Positions 10,104 through 17,798 of a DNA stretch of 50,151 bases are shown here, in pieces; within the stretch, counting starts at the first letter, position 1; each line of letters starts with the position of its first letter. Location of the stretch: the NCBI RefSeq assembly GCF_016863535.1, contig NZ_BOPB01000038.1, forward strand, positions 1 to 50,151, in the 5' to 3' direction. The translations under genes were made by a program, and so were the position numbers. The stretch comes from Micromonospora lutea. GTDB taxonomy: Bacteria > Actinomycetota > Actinomycetes > Mycobacteriales > Micromonosporaceae. The notes beneath the pieces are model-generated. The model was not told where the DNA came from. It did not search any database and saw nothing but the letters and a program-made list of their open reading frames with translations.

Positions 10104-11156
10104 TCAGGTGGCACCGCCCTGACCGGTCTCGCTGTCCGATCGAGTAGGTACCCCCGAGTAGAGGCGGCCCGCCGCGATCCTCGCCGTGATGCCCGAGTTC
10201 TCCAGCGCCTCGGCCAGCCGACGGCGCAGTTCCCGGCCCACGCTGAACTGACCATCGGCGGTGGTCTTCACCACGGTCCGGATCACCGTGCCCTCCACCG
10301 TGACCTGCTCGACGCCGAGCACCTCCGGTGGCTCGACGATCGACGGGGCCAGGTCCGGATCCACCGCGATCGAGGCAGCGGCGGTACGCAGCACGGCCGT
10401 CGCCTCCTCGGTGCCGGCGAAACCGATCGGCAGGTCGACCACCACCAACGCCCACCCCTGGCTCTTGTTACCCACCCGGACGATCTCGCCGTTGCGGATG
10501 TACCAGAGCACTCCCCGTCCGTCCCGGACGGTGGTGACGCGCAGTCCGACCGCCTCCACCACGCCGGTCGCCTCGCCGAGATCGACGTTGTCACCCACCC
10601 CGTACTGATCCTCGATCAGCATGAACAACCCCGCGATCAGGTCCTTGACCAGGCTTTGCGCGCCGAAGCCGAGAGCCACACCGGCGATGCCGGCGCTGGC
10701 CAGCAACGGCGCCAGGTCGAAGCTGAACTCCTTGAGCACCATCAGCAGGGCGATGCCGAAGATGAACGCGGTGCTCAGGCTCCGGAGCACCGAACCGATC
10801 GCCTCGGCACGCTGCCGGCGACGCTCGGGGATGAACTCGCCGGGCTCGGTGGCGGCGCTCGGGATGCGCTCGCGCAGCGGACGGAGCATGGTCGGCACCC
10901 CGGCGTCGCTGGTGGTGCGCACCAGCCGGCGGATCGTACGGTGCACCAGCCACCGGGCCACCAACGCCAGCAGCAGGATCAGGATGATCCGCAGCGGCTT
11001 GACGAGGATCCAGAAGCTGCCCTCGGCGAACCACACCGAGTCCGTCCAGTTCCAGACGGCCTTGCACAGCAACTCGTCCAGGCATTCCGGGCTGGGCGTT
11101 TCGTCGGGTTCCGCGCCGGGCTGGGCGGGGGTGGGGCTGGGGCTGCTGACGGTCAC
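10104..11156 (-). CDS. Small-conductance mechanosensitive channel, MscS family
   Basis: 350 residues from GTG 11156; a TTG at 11174 adding six residues is an alternative, and neither start has a clear ribosome-binding site. Three membrane segments are visible, at about residues 48-70, 118-142 and 146-175. The last is the pore helix with the Gly/Ala pattern ASAGIAGVALGFGAQSLVKDLIAG, followed by EDQYGVGD, the MscS beta-domain hallmark. A soluble C-terminal vestibule follows. Such channels open on membrane tension to release solutes under osmotic downshock. A Pro/Glu-rich N-terminal 35 residues is unlike E. coli MscS and closer to the YnaI/YkuT-like actinobacterial forms. Confidence 0.9.
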   Translation of the reverse strand: MTVSSPSPTPAQPGAEPDETPSPECLDELLCKAVWNWTDSVWFAEGSFWILVKPLRIILILLLALVARWLVHRTIRRLVRTTSDAGVPTMLRPLRERIPSAATEPGEFIPERRRQRAEAIGSVLRSLSTAFIFGIALLMVLKEFSFDLAPLLASAGIAGVALGFGAQSLVKDLIAGLFMLIEDQYGVGDNVDLGEATGVVEAVGLRVTTVRDGRGVLWYIRNGEIVRVGNKSQGWALVVVDLPIGFAGTEEATAVLRTAAASIAVDPDLAPSIVEPPEVLGVEQVTVEGTVIRTVVKTTADGQFSVGRELRRRLAEALENSGITARIAAGRLYSGVPTRSDSETGQGGAT

Positions 11157-11406
11157 CCTGTTTTCGTACCGCAACCGGCCGGCGGACCTGTCGGCGACCC
11201 ACCCACCGGCGACCGTCGACTCGTGAGCGCGGCCCGCCGGAAAGCGCCGGGGTACCCCGGATTAGTACGTGCATTCGCGGGTCCGATCAGGGACGATTGG
11301 CGCAGCGGACGTCGGTGATCCGGCCGGCGTCGACGTGGTGTGGGGCTGTGCCCGGCGCCGGTCGGCGGTGGCGAGTGGTAAGCCGCTTGACCGGGAGGGT
11401 GACGCG

Positions 11407-11940
11407 ATGCCTGACATACGACCCACGGTGGGCTCCGGCGCGCTGGTCCTCAACGCCACCTACGAGCCGCTGTGTGTCGTGTCGGTACGTCGTGCCGCGA
11501 TTCTCGTGCTCTCCGCCAAAGCGGTCTGTGTCGCCGACGGTGACGGCATCCTGCACAGCGCCCGCAGCGCGCTGCCGGTGCCCTCGGTCGTCCGGCTCAC
11601 CCGTTTCGTCCGGGTGCCGTACCGCACCCACGTAGGCTTGTCCCGCCGGGCCATCTTCGCCCGGGACGGTTGGCGTTGCGCTTACTGCCGGGGCCCGGCG
11701 GAGACCATCGATCACGTCTTCCCGCGCAGCCGGGGTGGCCGGCACGCCTGGGAGAACGTGGTCGCCGCCTGCGCCAGATGCAACCACACCAAAGGCGACA
11801 AGACCCCGGCCGAACTGGGCTGGCGACTGCACTGTCTGCCCACCGCCCCGAAAGGGATCGCCTGGCGGGTGCTCGGCCACCGCGCGCCCGACCCACGCTG
11901 GGCAGACTGGCTCGACCTCCGCGAACCCGAAGCCGCCTGA
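11407..11940 (+). CDS. HNH endonuclease family protein
   Basis: 177 residues from ATG 11407, with GGGAGGGTG upstream. The C-terminal half is a zinc-stabilised HNH domain: CAYC at about residue 93, the IDHVFPRSRGG histidine pair region, WENVVAACARC and CNHTKGD, so two CxxC pairs and the H-N-H residues are all present. The N-terminal 80 residues (VLNATYEPLCVVSVRRAAILVLSAKAV) are the conserved leader found in many stand-alone actinobacterial HNH proteins. Likely a metal-dependent nuclease; no methylase, integrase or toxin-antitoxin partner is adjacent, so its biological target is unknown. Confidence 0.85.
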   Translation: MPDIRPTVGSGALVLNATYEPLCVVSVRRAAILVLSAKAVCVADGDGILHSARSALPVPSVVRLTRFVRVPYRTHVGLSRRAIFARDGWRCAYCRGPAETIDHVFPRSRGGRHAWENVVAACARCNHTKGDKTPAELGWRLHCLPTAPKGIAWRVLGHRAPDPRWADWLDLREPEAA

Positions 11941-12046
11941 CCGGGCCGACCGCTTGCCCTCCCAGATCTTCACCCGCCGGTAGCAGATCCCCGTCGGCCT
12001 GCGCGGCCAACACCCGCGCCACTCCAGCGGGGAGCGCGCCGACCAG

Positions 12047-12118
12047 GTTTTCGGGGGAGCCCGACCCGCGCAGGGATCAAGCCTGACCGCCCGGAGCGGG
12101 TCGGGCTCCCCCGAAAAC
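12047..12118 (+). repeat. 72-bp hairpin repeat, copy A (21-bp stem, 30-nt invariant loop)
   Basis: Left arm 12047-12067 and right arm 12098-12118 are perfectly complementary; the flanking bases 12046/12119 also pair, giving 22 bp. The 30-nt loop is 12068-12097. The same 30 nt occurs once more in the window (22937-22966, opposite strand) inside a hairpin with the same 21+30+21 geometry but different outer stem bases. It lies between the convergent HNH and sortase genes, sense to the HNH gene, where it could also act as a terminator. Confidence 0.9.
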
Positions 12119-12131
12119 CCCACCGCAACCC

Positions 12132-12968
12132 CTACCGAGCCTCGACCAGCGAAGCGAACACCACCACGTTGTCCGCGTACCCCGTCTCCCCACCAACCCA
12201 GCGCCCACCGCACGTGATCAGCCGCAGTTGCGGACGGCTGAAGTCCCCGAACACCTCGTCCGTCGGCAACTGTTCCTTGTCGTACCGGTCGACCCGGTCG
12301 ACCTCGAAGACCGCCACCGAGCCGTCCGAGCGGGCGACCTCGACCCGGTCGCCGGCCCGCAACCTCGACAGCTGATGGAAGACCGCCGGGCCGGTGGTGG
12401 TGTCGACGTGCCCCACGATGACGGCCGGGCCGTACTGGCCGGGGGTCGGCCCCTGGTCGTACCAGCCGGCCTCCTGGGCCCGTTCGGCGGGCGGTGCGGC
12501 GATGCTGCCGTCGGGTGCGATGCCCACGTTGTGTACCGGGGCGGTCAGGTCGATCGTGTTGATCTCGATGCCGACCGGCTCGCTCGCCGCCAGCAACGGG
12601 AACTTCCTGGGTGGCTGCGCGAGCCCGGCGATGAAGCGGTCCGGTAGCAGACTCAGGCCGGTCAGTCGCTCGACGCCGAGCATCGCGATGATCAGCATCA
12701 TCAGCGAGCCGATCACCACCACCGGCAGCCCCGGGCCGGAGTGACCGAGCCGCCTGGTCCCCACCGTCCGGGCGTTACGCCGCCTGGGCGGTAGCGGTGC
12801 CGCCGTGGGATCGGGTGTGGCGACGCTGGCCGAGCCCACCTGCGCGGCGACCCGGACCAGCCGGCTCGCCGCCGCGACCGCTCGCCGCCAGGCGCGGTGG
12901 CTCCGACGGGTGGCGCTCCGGCGTGGACCGGGGCCGGGTTCCGGCGTGGGTACGCGGAAGCCGGGCAT
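12132..12968 (-). CDS. Class F-like sortase
   Basis: 278 residues. Residues 1-75 are basic and Pro-rich, then one membrane anchor (GLPVVVIGSLMMLIIAMLGVE region, about 80-98), then an extracytoplasmic sortase domain. The catalytic histidine is in AVIVGHVDT and the catalytic cysteine in LRLITCGG; the strand YADNVVVFA closes the domain. The catalytic arginine that normally precedes the last strand is not obvious to me there. Sortases cleave an LPXTG-like motif and join the protein to the cell wall or another acceptor. It follows the small secreted protein gene by 12 nt on the same strand, the usual class F pairing. The N-terminal start is uncertain because no good ribosome-binding site is seen. 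Confidence 0.85.
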   Translation of the reverse strand: MPGFRVPTPEPGPGPRRSATRRSHRAWRRAVAAASRLVRVAAQVGSASVATPDPTAAPLPPRRRNARTVGTRRLGHSGPGLPVVVIGSLMMLIIAMLGVERLTGLSLLPDRFIAGLAQPPRKFPLLAASEPVGIEINTIDLTAPVHNVGIAPDGSIAAPPAERAQEAGWYDQGPTPGQYGPAVIVGHVDTTTGPAVFHQLSRLRAGDRVEVARSDGSVAVFEVDRVDRYDKEQLPTDEVFGDFSRPQLRLITCGGRWVGGETGYADNVVVFASLVEAR

Positions 12969-12980
12969 GACGACGGTGGG

Positions 12981-13526
12981 TCAGGAACCGGCCCGGCGTC
13001 GGCTGCTCAGCAGCCCGAAGACCACCGCTGCGGTCACCGTGGCGACGCCGCCCAGCAGCAGCATCGAGCCGGTGCCCCGCTCGGCGGTACCCCCGCCACC
13101 GGTCGCCGGTCCCTTGGTGGGCTGGTCCATGTTCAGCACGGTCAGGGTGGTGCTGGCCGTCCGGTCGTTGTCACAGCGCAGGTGCACCGGATAGTCGCCG
13201 GCCGCCTTGTTGCCGGGCACGGTGACCGAACCGGTGAGGAAGCCGTTGTCCGGCCGGAGGAAGACCCGGTTGAACGCGTCCGAGGTCACCTCGGCCTGGC
13301 GGTCGTTGGCGTTGTCACAACTGGCCCGGATGTTCACCCGGGAGCCGGCCTGGACGCTGTTCGGCGTGACCTCGACGAAGGTGTTCTCACCCGCTCGGGC
13401 AGGTGCGGCACCGGGCAGGACGAACAGCCCTGCCAGCGCGAATGCCGCGACCAGGACGAACGCCCCGAACAGTCGGGCGATGAGCGACGGGGCGTGGTGG
13501 CCCCCGTACCGTCGTAGACCTCGCAT
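12981..13526 (-). CDS. Secreted, membrane-tethered protein paired with the sortase
   Basis: 181 residues from ATG 13526 with a strong GGGAGGGAGG site. Residues 15-45 are a signal peptide (SLIARLFGAFVLVAAFALAGLF, cleavage near APARA). Two short beta-rich segments follow, each with a cysteine (RASCDNAND and HLRCDND), probably one disulfide-bonded Ig-like domain. The C-terminus is a wall-sorting layout: Gly/Thr-rich TGGGGTAERG, a hydrophobic helix, and the basic tail SSRRRAGS, but without a canonical LPXTG. Cotranscribed with the sortase. It could be a sortase substrate with a non-canonical motif or a membrane-retained helper. Confidence 0.75.
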   Translation of the reverse strand: MRGLRRYGGHHAPSLIARLFGAFVLVAAFALAGLFVLPGAAPARAGENTFVEVTPNSVQAGSRVNIRASCDNANDRQAEVTSDAFNRVFLRPDNGFLTGSVTVPGNKAAGDYPVHLRCDNDRTASTTLTVLNMDQPTKGPATGGGGTAERGTGSMLLLGGVATVTAAVVFGLLSSRRRAGS

Positions 13527-13600
13527 GGGATCCTCCCTCCCGGCACCGGCGCACCGGTTCCTGCTGGGGCGACCCGCGTGCTTTCCCCCCGCTCCGGTGG

Positions 13601-14050
13601 CTAACCTCCCGTGCCGGGCAGCGGGGCGACGGCCTGCCAGCCGAGCGGGGTGGAGAGCACCATCGTGCTCGACGGCTGCCCATAGGGGGCGAGTCGGTCA
13701 ATGACCGCCTCGAAGTCGCCGATCGAGCCGGCCGCGACCTTCAGCACGCTGCACGCGTCACCGGTGATCCGGTGGATCTCCAGGATCTCGGGCCACCGCG
13801 CGACCTCCGGGTCGTGCAGGATGCAGCGGGCGCCGTAACAGGACATCCGGATCAGCGCGACCACCCGGCGGCCGGCCCGGGCCAGATCGACGTGGGCGTG
13901 GTACCCACTGATCACGCCCGTCTCCTCCAGCCGACGCACCCGCTCGGCCACCGCGGGCGGCGACAGGTGTACCCGCCGGGACAGTTCGCTGAAGGACAAC
14001 CGTGCGTCGGCCTGCAACTCGCGGAGCAGGGCCCAGTCCATCTCGTCCAT
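13601..14050 (-). CDS. Lrp/AsnC-family regulator, probable controller of the tryptophan operon
   Basis: 149 residues from ATG 14050 (MDEMDWALLRELQADARLS). The N-terminal helix-turn-helix is typical of Lrp (SFSELSRRVHLSPPAVAERVRRLEETGVISGYHAHVD), followed by the ligand-sensing RAM domain (ITGDACSVLKVAAGSIGDFEAVIDRL). It is divergent from the tryptophan dioxygenase gene with 148 bp between them, and that gap contains an inverted repeat at 14098-14118. In other bacteria an Lrp-type protein (KynR) activates kynurenine genes in response to kynurenine; assignment of that role here is inference from position. Confidence 0.85.
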   Translation of the reverse strand: MDEMDWALLRELQADARLSFSELSRRVHLSPPAVAERVRRLEETGVISGYHAHVDLARAGRRVVALIRMSCYGARCILHDPEVARWPEILEIHRITGDACSVLKVAAGSIGDFEAVIDRLAPYGQPSSTMVLSTPLGWQAVAPLPGTGG

Positions 14051-14097
14051 GCCCGTGACCTTACGTGTGACAGGCCGTTCCCGGCGATCGGCTTCCG

Positions 14098-14118
14098 TTC
14101 CGCAGGTCGATCGCGGAA
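14098..14118. promoter_or_regulatory. Candidate operator between the Lrp-type regulator and kynA
   Basis: TTCCGC at 14098-14103 and GCGGAA at 14113-14118 are perfect inverted halves with a 9-nt spacer, in the middle of the 148-bp divergent intergenic region. This is the right place for binding by the adjacent regulator. The kynA ribosome-binding site AGGAG is at about 14187. Confidence 0.4.
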
Positions 14119-14198
14119 AGTGCCGTTGAACAGGCATTCCATCGGGCCAACCTGGCAGGAGATCATGACTGGACGGGCGACCCGGAAGGAGCGGACGC

Positions 14199-15098
14199 AT
14201 GGAGCAGACGGATCTGCGCCCGGCGACCCGGACGGAGGTGCGTCCGGTCACCGCGCGACAGCGGATGGCCCGGGCCGCACGCAACGGCGGCGAGCCCACC
14301 CTCGACTTCGCCGAGCGGGTGCCGTACGACGCGTACGTGCAGGCCAGCACGTTGCATCGGCTGCAACAGCCGTTGAGCGGCGACCCGGGTGAGATGTCCT
14401 TCCTGATGGTCAGCCAGATCATGGAGTTGTACTTCGGCCTGACCTGTCACGAGCTGCGGGAGACGTCCCGGCTGCTGCGCGCCGACCGGGTGTGGGAGGC
14501 GCTGGCCCCGCTGCGCCGCGCGGCACTGCACCTGGAGGGACTCAACGCGGCCTGGCGGGGCCTGCGCTGGATGACCCCGGCCGACTTCAACCGCTTCCGC
14601 AACCTGCTCGGCGAGGGTTCGGGCTTCCAGTCGGCGATGTACCGCCACCTGGAGTTCCTGCTCGGGCTCCGTGACCCGGCGCTGATCCGCCCGTTCCGTC
14701 GGCAGACCGAGGTGTACGCCGAACTCACCGACGCCCTGGCCACCCCGAGCGTCTGGGACGAAGTGGTCGCGTTGCTCGCCCGGTACGGTCACGATTTGCC
14801 AACCGAACTGTTGGAGCGGGACGTGGCCACCGAACATGAGACGCATCCCGCCGTCGAGGCGGCCTGGGTGCAGATCTACGCCGACACCGGCCCGGACAAC
14901 CACCTGCGGCTGCTCGGCGAGGCGCTGACCGAGGTGGCCGAGCAGTTCGGCGACTGGCGGCACCACCACATCAAGGCGGTGCAGCGGACCATGGGTGCCA
15001 AGGTCGGCAGCGGCGGCTCGGCCGGGTTGGCATGGCTGCAACGCAGTATGGCCCGGGTGGTCTTCCCAGAACTGTGGTCGGCCCGGACGGCGATGTGA
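14199..15098 (+). CDS. kynA: Tryptophan 2,3-dioxygenase (active-site His replaced by Ser)
   Basis: 299 residues; heme enzyme opening the indole ring to give N-formylkynurenine. Landmarks: EMSFLMVSQIMELYF, LGEGSGFQSAMYRHLEFLLG, the proximal heme histidine in WRHHHIKAVQRTMG and the substrate loop GSGGSAG. The arginine that binds the substrate carboxylate (YRHLEF) is kept. In well-studied TDOs the first motif ends in V-x-H-Q, where the histidine contacts the indole nitrogen; here it reads MVSQ, so serine takes that place, as in human IDO1. The threonine of GTGGSSG is also a serine. The gene leads an eleven-gene catabolic operon, so a TDO role is strongly supported by context. Good AAGGAG site 8 nt before ATG. 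Confidence 0.9.
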   Translation: MEQTDLRPATRTEVRPVTARQRMARAARNGGEPTLDFAERVPYDAYVQASTLHRLQQPLSGDPGEMSFLMVSQIMELYFGLTCHELRETSRLLRADRVWEALAPLRRAALHLEGLNAAWRGLRWMTPADFNRFRNLLGEGSGFQSAMYRHLEFLLGLRDPALIRPFRRQTEVYAELTDALATPSVWDEVVALLARYGHDLPTELLERDVATEHETHPAVEAAWVQIYADTGPDNHLRLLGEALTEVAEQFGDWRHHHIKAVQRTMGAKVGSGGSAGLAWLQRSMARVVFPELWSARTAM

Positions 15099-15105
15099 GG
15101 CAGGC

Positions 15106-16470
15106 GTGACGGAGATGGCAAAGAGGAAGGCCGACGCGGTCGCTCCGCGCCTCGGCGAGGAGCAGCCGGGCCTCGGCGAGGCTGAGCAGCCGGGCCTCGG
15201 CGAGGCTGAGGCGCTCCGCCTGGACGCGGCCGAGCCGGGGCACCGGCACCTGTTTCACGTGCCGCCGGCCGACGGTGGACGCTATCCGGAGGCCGCGTAC
15301 CTGGCGGGTAACTCGCTCGGCCTGCAACCGAGGGCCACCCGCGACGAACTCCTGGCCGACCTGGATGCCTGGCGCCGGCTCGGCGTGGAAGGGCACCTGG
15401 CGGGGGAACGGCCCTGGCTGCCGTACCACGAGCTGTTGACGGCGCCGGCCGCCCGACTGGTCGGCGCCCTGCCCACGGAGACCGTGGTGATGAACTCGCT
15501 GACGGTCGACCTGCATCTGCTGATGGTCAGCTTCTACCGGCCGGTGGGGGAGCGGACCCGGATCGTCATCGAGGACACCGCCTTCCCGTCGGACAGCTAC
15601 GCGGTGCGCAGCCAGGCGCGGTTCCACGGCCTCGACCCCGACAGCACGGTCGTCCGGCTCGCGCCGCGTCCCGGTGAGGACACCCTGCGGACCGAGGACG
15701 TCACCGGTTACCTGGCGGCCGAGGGGCACACCGTGGCGCTGGTCCTGCTCGGTGGCGTCAACTACCTCACCGGCGAGCTGATGGACATCCCGGCGATCAC
15801 CGCGGCCGGCCGGGCCGCCGGCGCGGTCGTCGGGTGGGACCTGGCGCACGCGGCCGGTAACGTGCCGCTGTCGCTGCACGATTGGGACGTCGACTTCGCT
15901 GCCTGGTGCTCCTACAAGTACCTGAACTCCGGCCCCGGGGCGTTGGCCGGGGTTTTCGTGCACGAACGGCACCACGGCGATCCGACGCTGCCCCGCTTCG
16001 AGGGGTGGTGGAGCACGGCGGCGGCCACCCGGTTCGAGATGGCACCGGTCAGCCGGCCACCGACCACCGTCGAGGCGTGGCAGATCTCCAACCCGCCGAT
16101 CTTCGCGATGGGTCCGGTCCGCACGTCGCTGGAGCTGTTCGACTCGGTCGGCATGCCGGCGCTGCGGGAGCGCAGCCTTCGGCTCACCGGTTACCTGGAG
16201 CGGCTGCTGGACGAGGTCACCGCCAGCCGTCCACTCACCGTGATCACCCCCCGCGAGCCGCGGCGACGTGGTTGTCAGCTCTCGGTACGCATCGGTGAGG
16301 GCAGCGCCAACGAGCTGACCAAGCGACTGCGCCACGAACACGGGGTGATCGCTGACGCCCGGGAACCGGATGTGGTCCGGTTCGCCCCGGTGCCGCTGTA
16401 CTCGACGTACCACGACTGCTGGCGGGTCGCCGACGCGCTGGCCGCGACGGTTGCGGAGGTGGCCCGTTGA
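15106..16470 (+). CDS. kynU: Kynureninase
   Basis: 454 residues from GTG 15106, seven bases after the kynA stop; ATG 15115 is an alternative. A PLP fold-type I enzyme that splits kynurenine or 3-hydroxykynurenine into (hydroxy)anthranilate plus alanine. Family landmarks are YLAGNSLGLQPRAT, the PLP-lysine motif WCSYKYLNSGPG and HERHH. The first 40 residues are unusual: a low-complexity EQPGLGEA repeat encoded by a tandem 24-bp duplication precedes the conserved body. Stop overlaps the next start (TTGA). Confidence 0.92.
   Translation: MTEMAKRKADAVAPRLGEEQPGLGEAEQPGLGEAEALRLDAAEPGHRHLFHVPPADGGRYPEAAYLAGNSLGLQPRATRDELLADLDAWRRLGVEGHLAGERPWLPYHELLTAPAARLVGALPTETVVMNSLTVDLHLLMVSFYRPVGERTRIVIEDTAFPSDSYAVRSQARFHGLDPDSTVVRLAPRPGEDTLRTEDVTGYLAAEGHTVALVLLGGVNYLTGELMDIPAITAAGRAAGAVVGWDLAHAAGNVPLSLHDWDVDFAAWCSYKYLNSGPGALAGVFVHERHHGDPTLPRFEGWWSTAAATRFEMAPVSRPPTTVEAWQISNPPIFAMGPVRTSLELFDSVGMPALRERSLRLTGYLERLLDEVTASRPLTVITPREPRRRGCQLSVRIGEGSANELTKRLRHEHGVIADAREPDVVRFAPVPLYSTYHDCWRVADALAATVAEVAR
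15160..15207 (+). repeat. Two perfect tandem 24-bp units in the kynU 5' end
   Basis: Units 15160-15183 and 15184-15207 are identical and encode EQPGLGEA twice in frame; a partial unit (ctcggcgag) precedes them at 15151. They lengthen the N-terminus of kynureninase without disturbing the fold. Confidence 0.9.
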
Positions 16471-17798
16471 CCCAGGAACGCGACGAGATCGCGGTGGTGG
16501 GCGCCGGGCTGGCCGGTTGCCTGCTGGCCTGCTTCCTGGCCCACCGGGGCTATCCGGTGGCGCTCTACGAGCGACGTCCGGACCCGCGTAGCGGCACGCC
16601 CGAGCGAGGTCGCTCGATCAACCTGGCGCTCTCCGAGCGGGGGCTCGACGCGCTGCGTCGGATCGGACTCGTCGAGCAGGTGATGGCGGACGCGTTGCCG
16701 ATGCGGGGCCGCATGGTCCATCCGGTGAACGGTGCCCCGGGACTCCAGCCGTACAGCAGCTCCGGTGATCTGGCGATCAACTCGATAGGCCGTGGCGCGT
16801 TGAACAATGCCCTGCTGGAGGCCGCCGCCAAGCTGCCGGGAGTGCGGATCGCCTTCGATCACCGGTTGGTCGGGCTCGATCCGGCGACCGGGACGATGAC
16901 CTTCGAGACGCCGCAGGGCACGGCCACCGCGCGGGCGCGCGTGGTGCTCGGCGCCGACGGTGCCGGTTCGGCCGTACGCGGGCAGTTGCTCGCCCACGAC
17001 CTGGTCACCGAGAGCGTCGACTTCCTCGACTACGGCTACAAGGAACTGACCATCCCGCCGCTCGGTGGCGACTTCGCCCTGGACCCGGGGGCCCTGCACA
17101 TCTGGCCGCGCGGCACCTCGATGATGATCGCGCTGCCCAACCCGGACCGCTCGTTCACCTGCACCCTGTTCTGGCCCACCCACGGCACCGCCAGCTTCGC
17201 CTCGCTGGGCAGCGCGGCGGCGATCGAGCGGCACTTCGCGCAGCACTATCCGGACCTGCCGCCGATCGCCCCGAACCTGGTCGACGACTACCAGCACAAC
17301 CCGGTCGGGGTGCTCGGCACGGTGCGGTGCGACCCGTGGCAGGTCGACGGGCGGGTCGCCCTGCTCGGTGATGCGGCGCACGCCATCGTGCCGTTCTACG
17401 GTCAGGGCGCGAACTGCGCCTTCGAAGACGTGGTGGAGCTGGACCGCTGTCTCGACGAGTGCGCCGGGGACTGGTCGGCGGCACTGCCGCTGTTCCAGCA
17501 CCGCCGGCAGGACAATGCCGAGGCGATTGCCCGGATGGCGCTTGCCAACTTCGTGGAGATGCGCGACAAGGTCGGCTCGCCGGTCTTCCGGGCCCGCAAG
17601 CAGGTCGAGCACGCGTTGGAGCGTGCGCTGCCCGGCCGGTACGTCTCCCAGTACGAACTGGTGTCCTTCTCCACCGTCCCGTACGCGCAGGTGCGACGTC
17701 GCGTCCGCCGGCAGTACCAGGTGGTCGGCCTGGCGGCGGCCGGCCTGGTGGCGGTGGCCGGCGCGGTGGTGGCGTCCGCGCTCAGGAGGCGCGGATGA
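16467..17798 (+). CDS. kmo: Kynurenine 3-monooxygenase
   Basis: 443 residues from a TTG that overlaps the kynU stop. A flavin hydroxylase: dinucleotide-binding VVGAGLAGCLLACFLAHRG at the N-terminus, GADGAGSAVR in the middle, and GDAAHAIVPFYGQGANCAFED, the FAD ribityl motif, at about residue 300. It hydroxylates kynurenine at position 3 with NADPH and O2. The C-terminus carries a hydrophobic helix with a basic end (VVGLAAAGLVAVAGAVVASA then LRRRG), reminiscent of the membrane anchor of eukaryotic KMO. Stop overlaps the next ATG (ATGA). Confidence 0.93.
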   Translation: MTQERDEIAVVGAGLAGCLLACFLAHRGYPVALYERRPDPRSGTPERGRSINLALSERGLDALRRIGLVEQVMADALPMRGRMVHPVNGAPGLQPYSSSGDLAINSIGRGALNNALLEAAAKLPGVRIAFDHRLVGLDPATGTMTFETPQGTATARARVVLGADGAGSAVRGQLLAHDLVTESVDFLDYGYKELTIPPLGGDFALDPGALHIWPRGTSMMIALPNPDRSFTCTLFWPTHGTASFASLGSAAAIERHFAQHYPDLPPIAPNLVDDYQHNPVGVLGTVRCDPWQVDGRVALLGDAAHAIVPFYGQGANCAFEDVVELDRCLDECAGDWSAALPLFQHRRQDNAEAIARMALANFVEMRDKVGSPVFRARKQVEHALERALPGRYVSQYELVSFSTVPYAQVRRRVRRQYQVVGLAAAGLVAVAGAVVASALRRRG

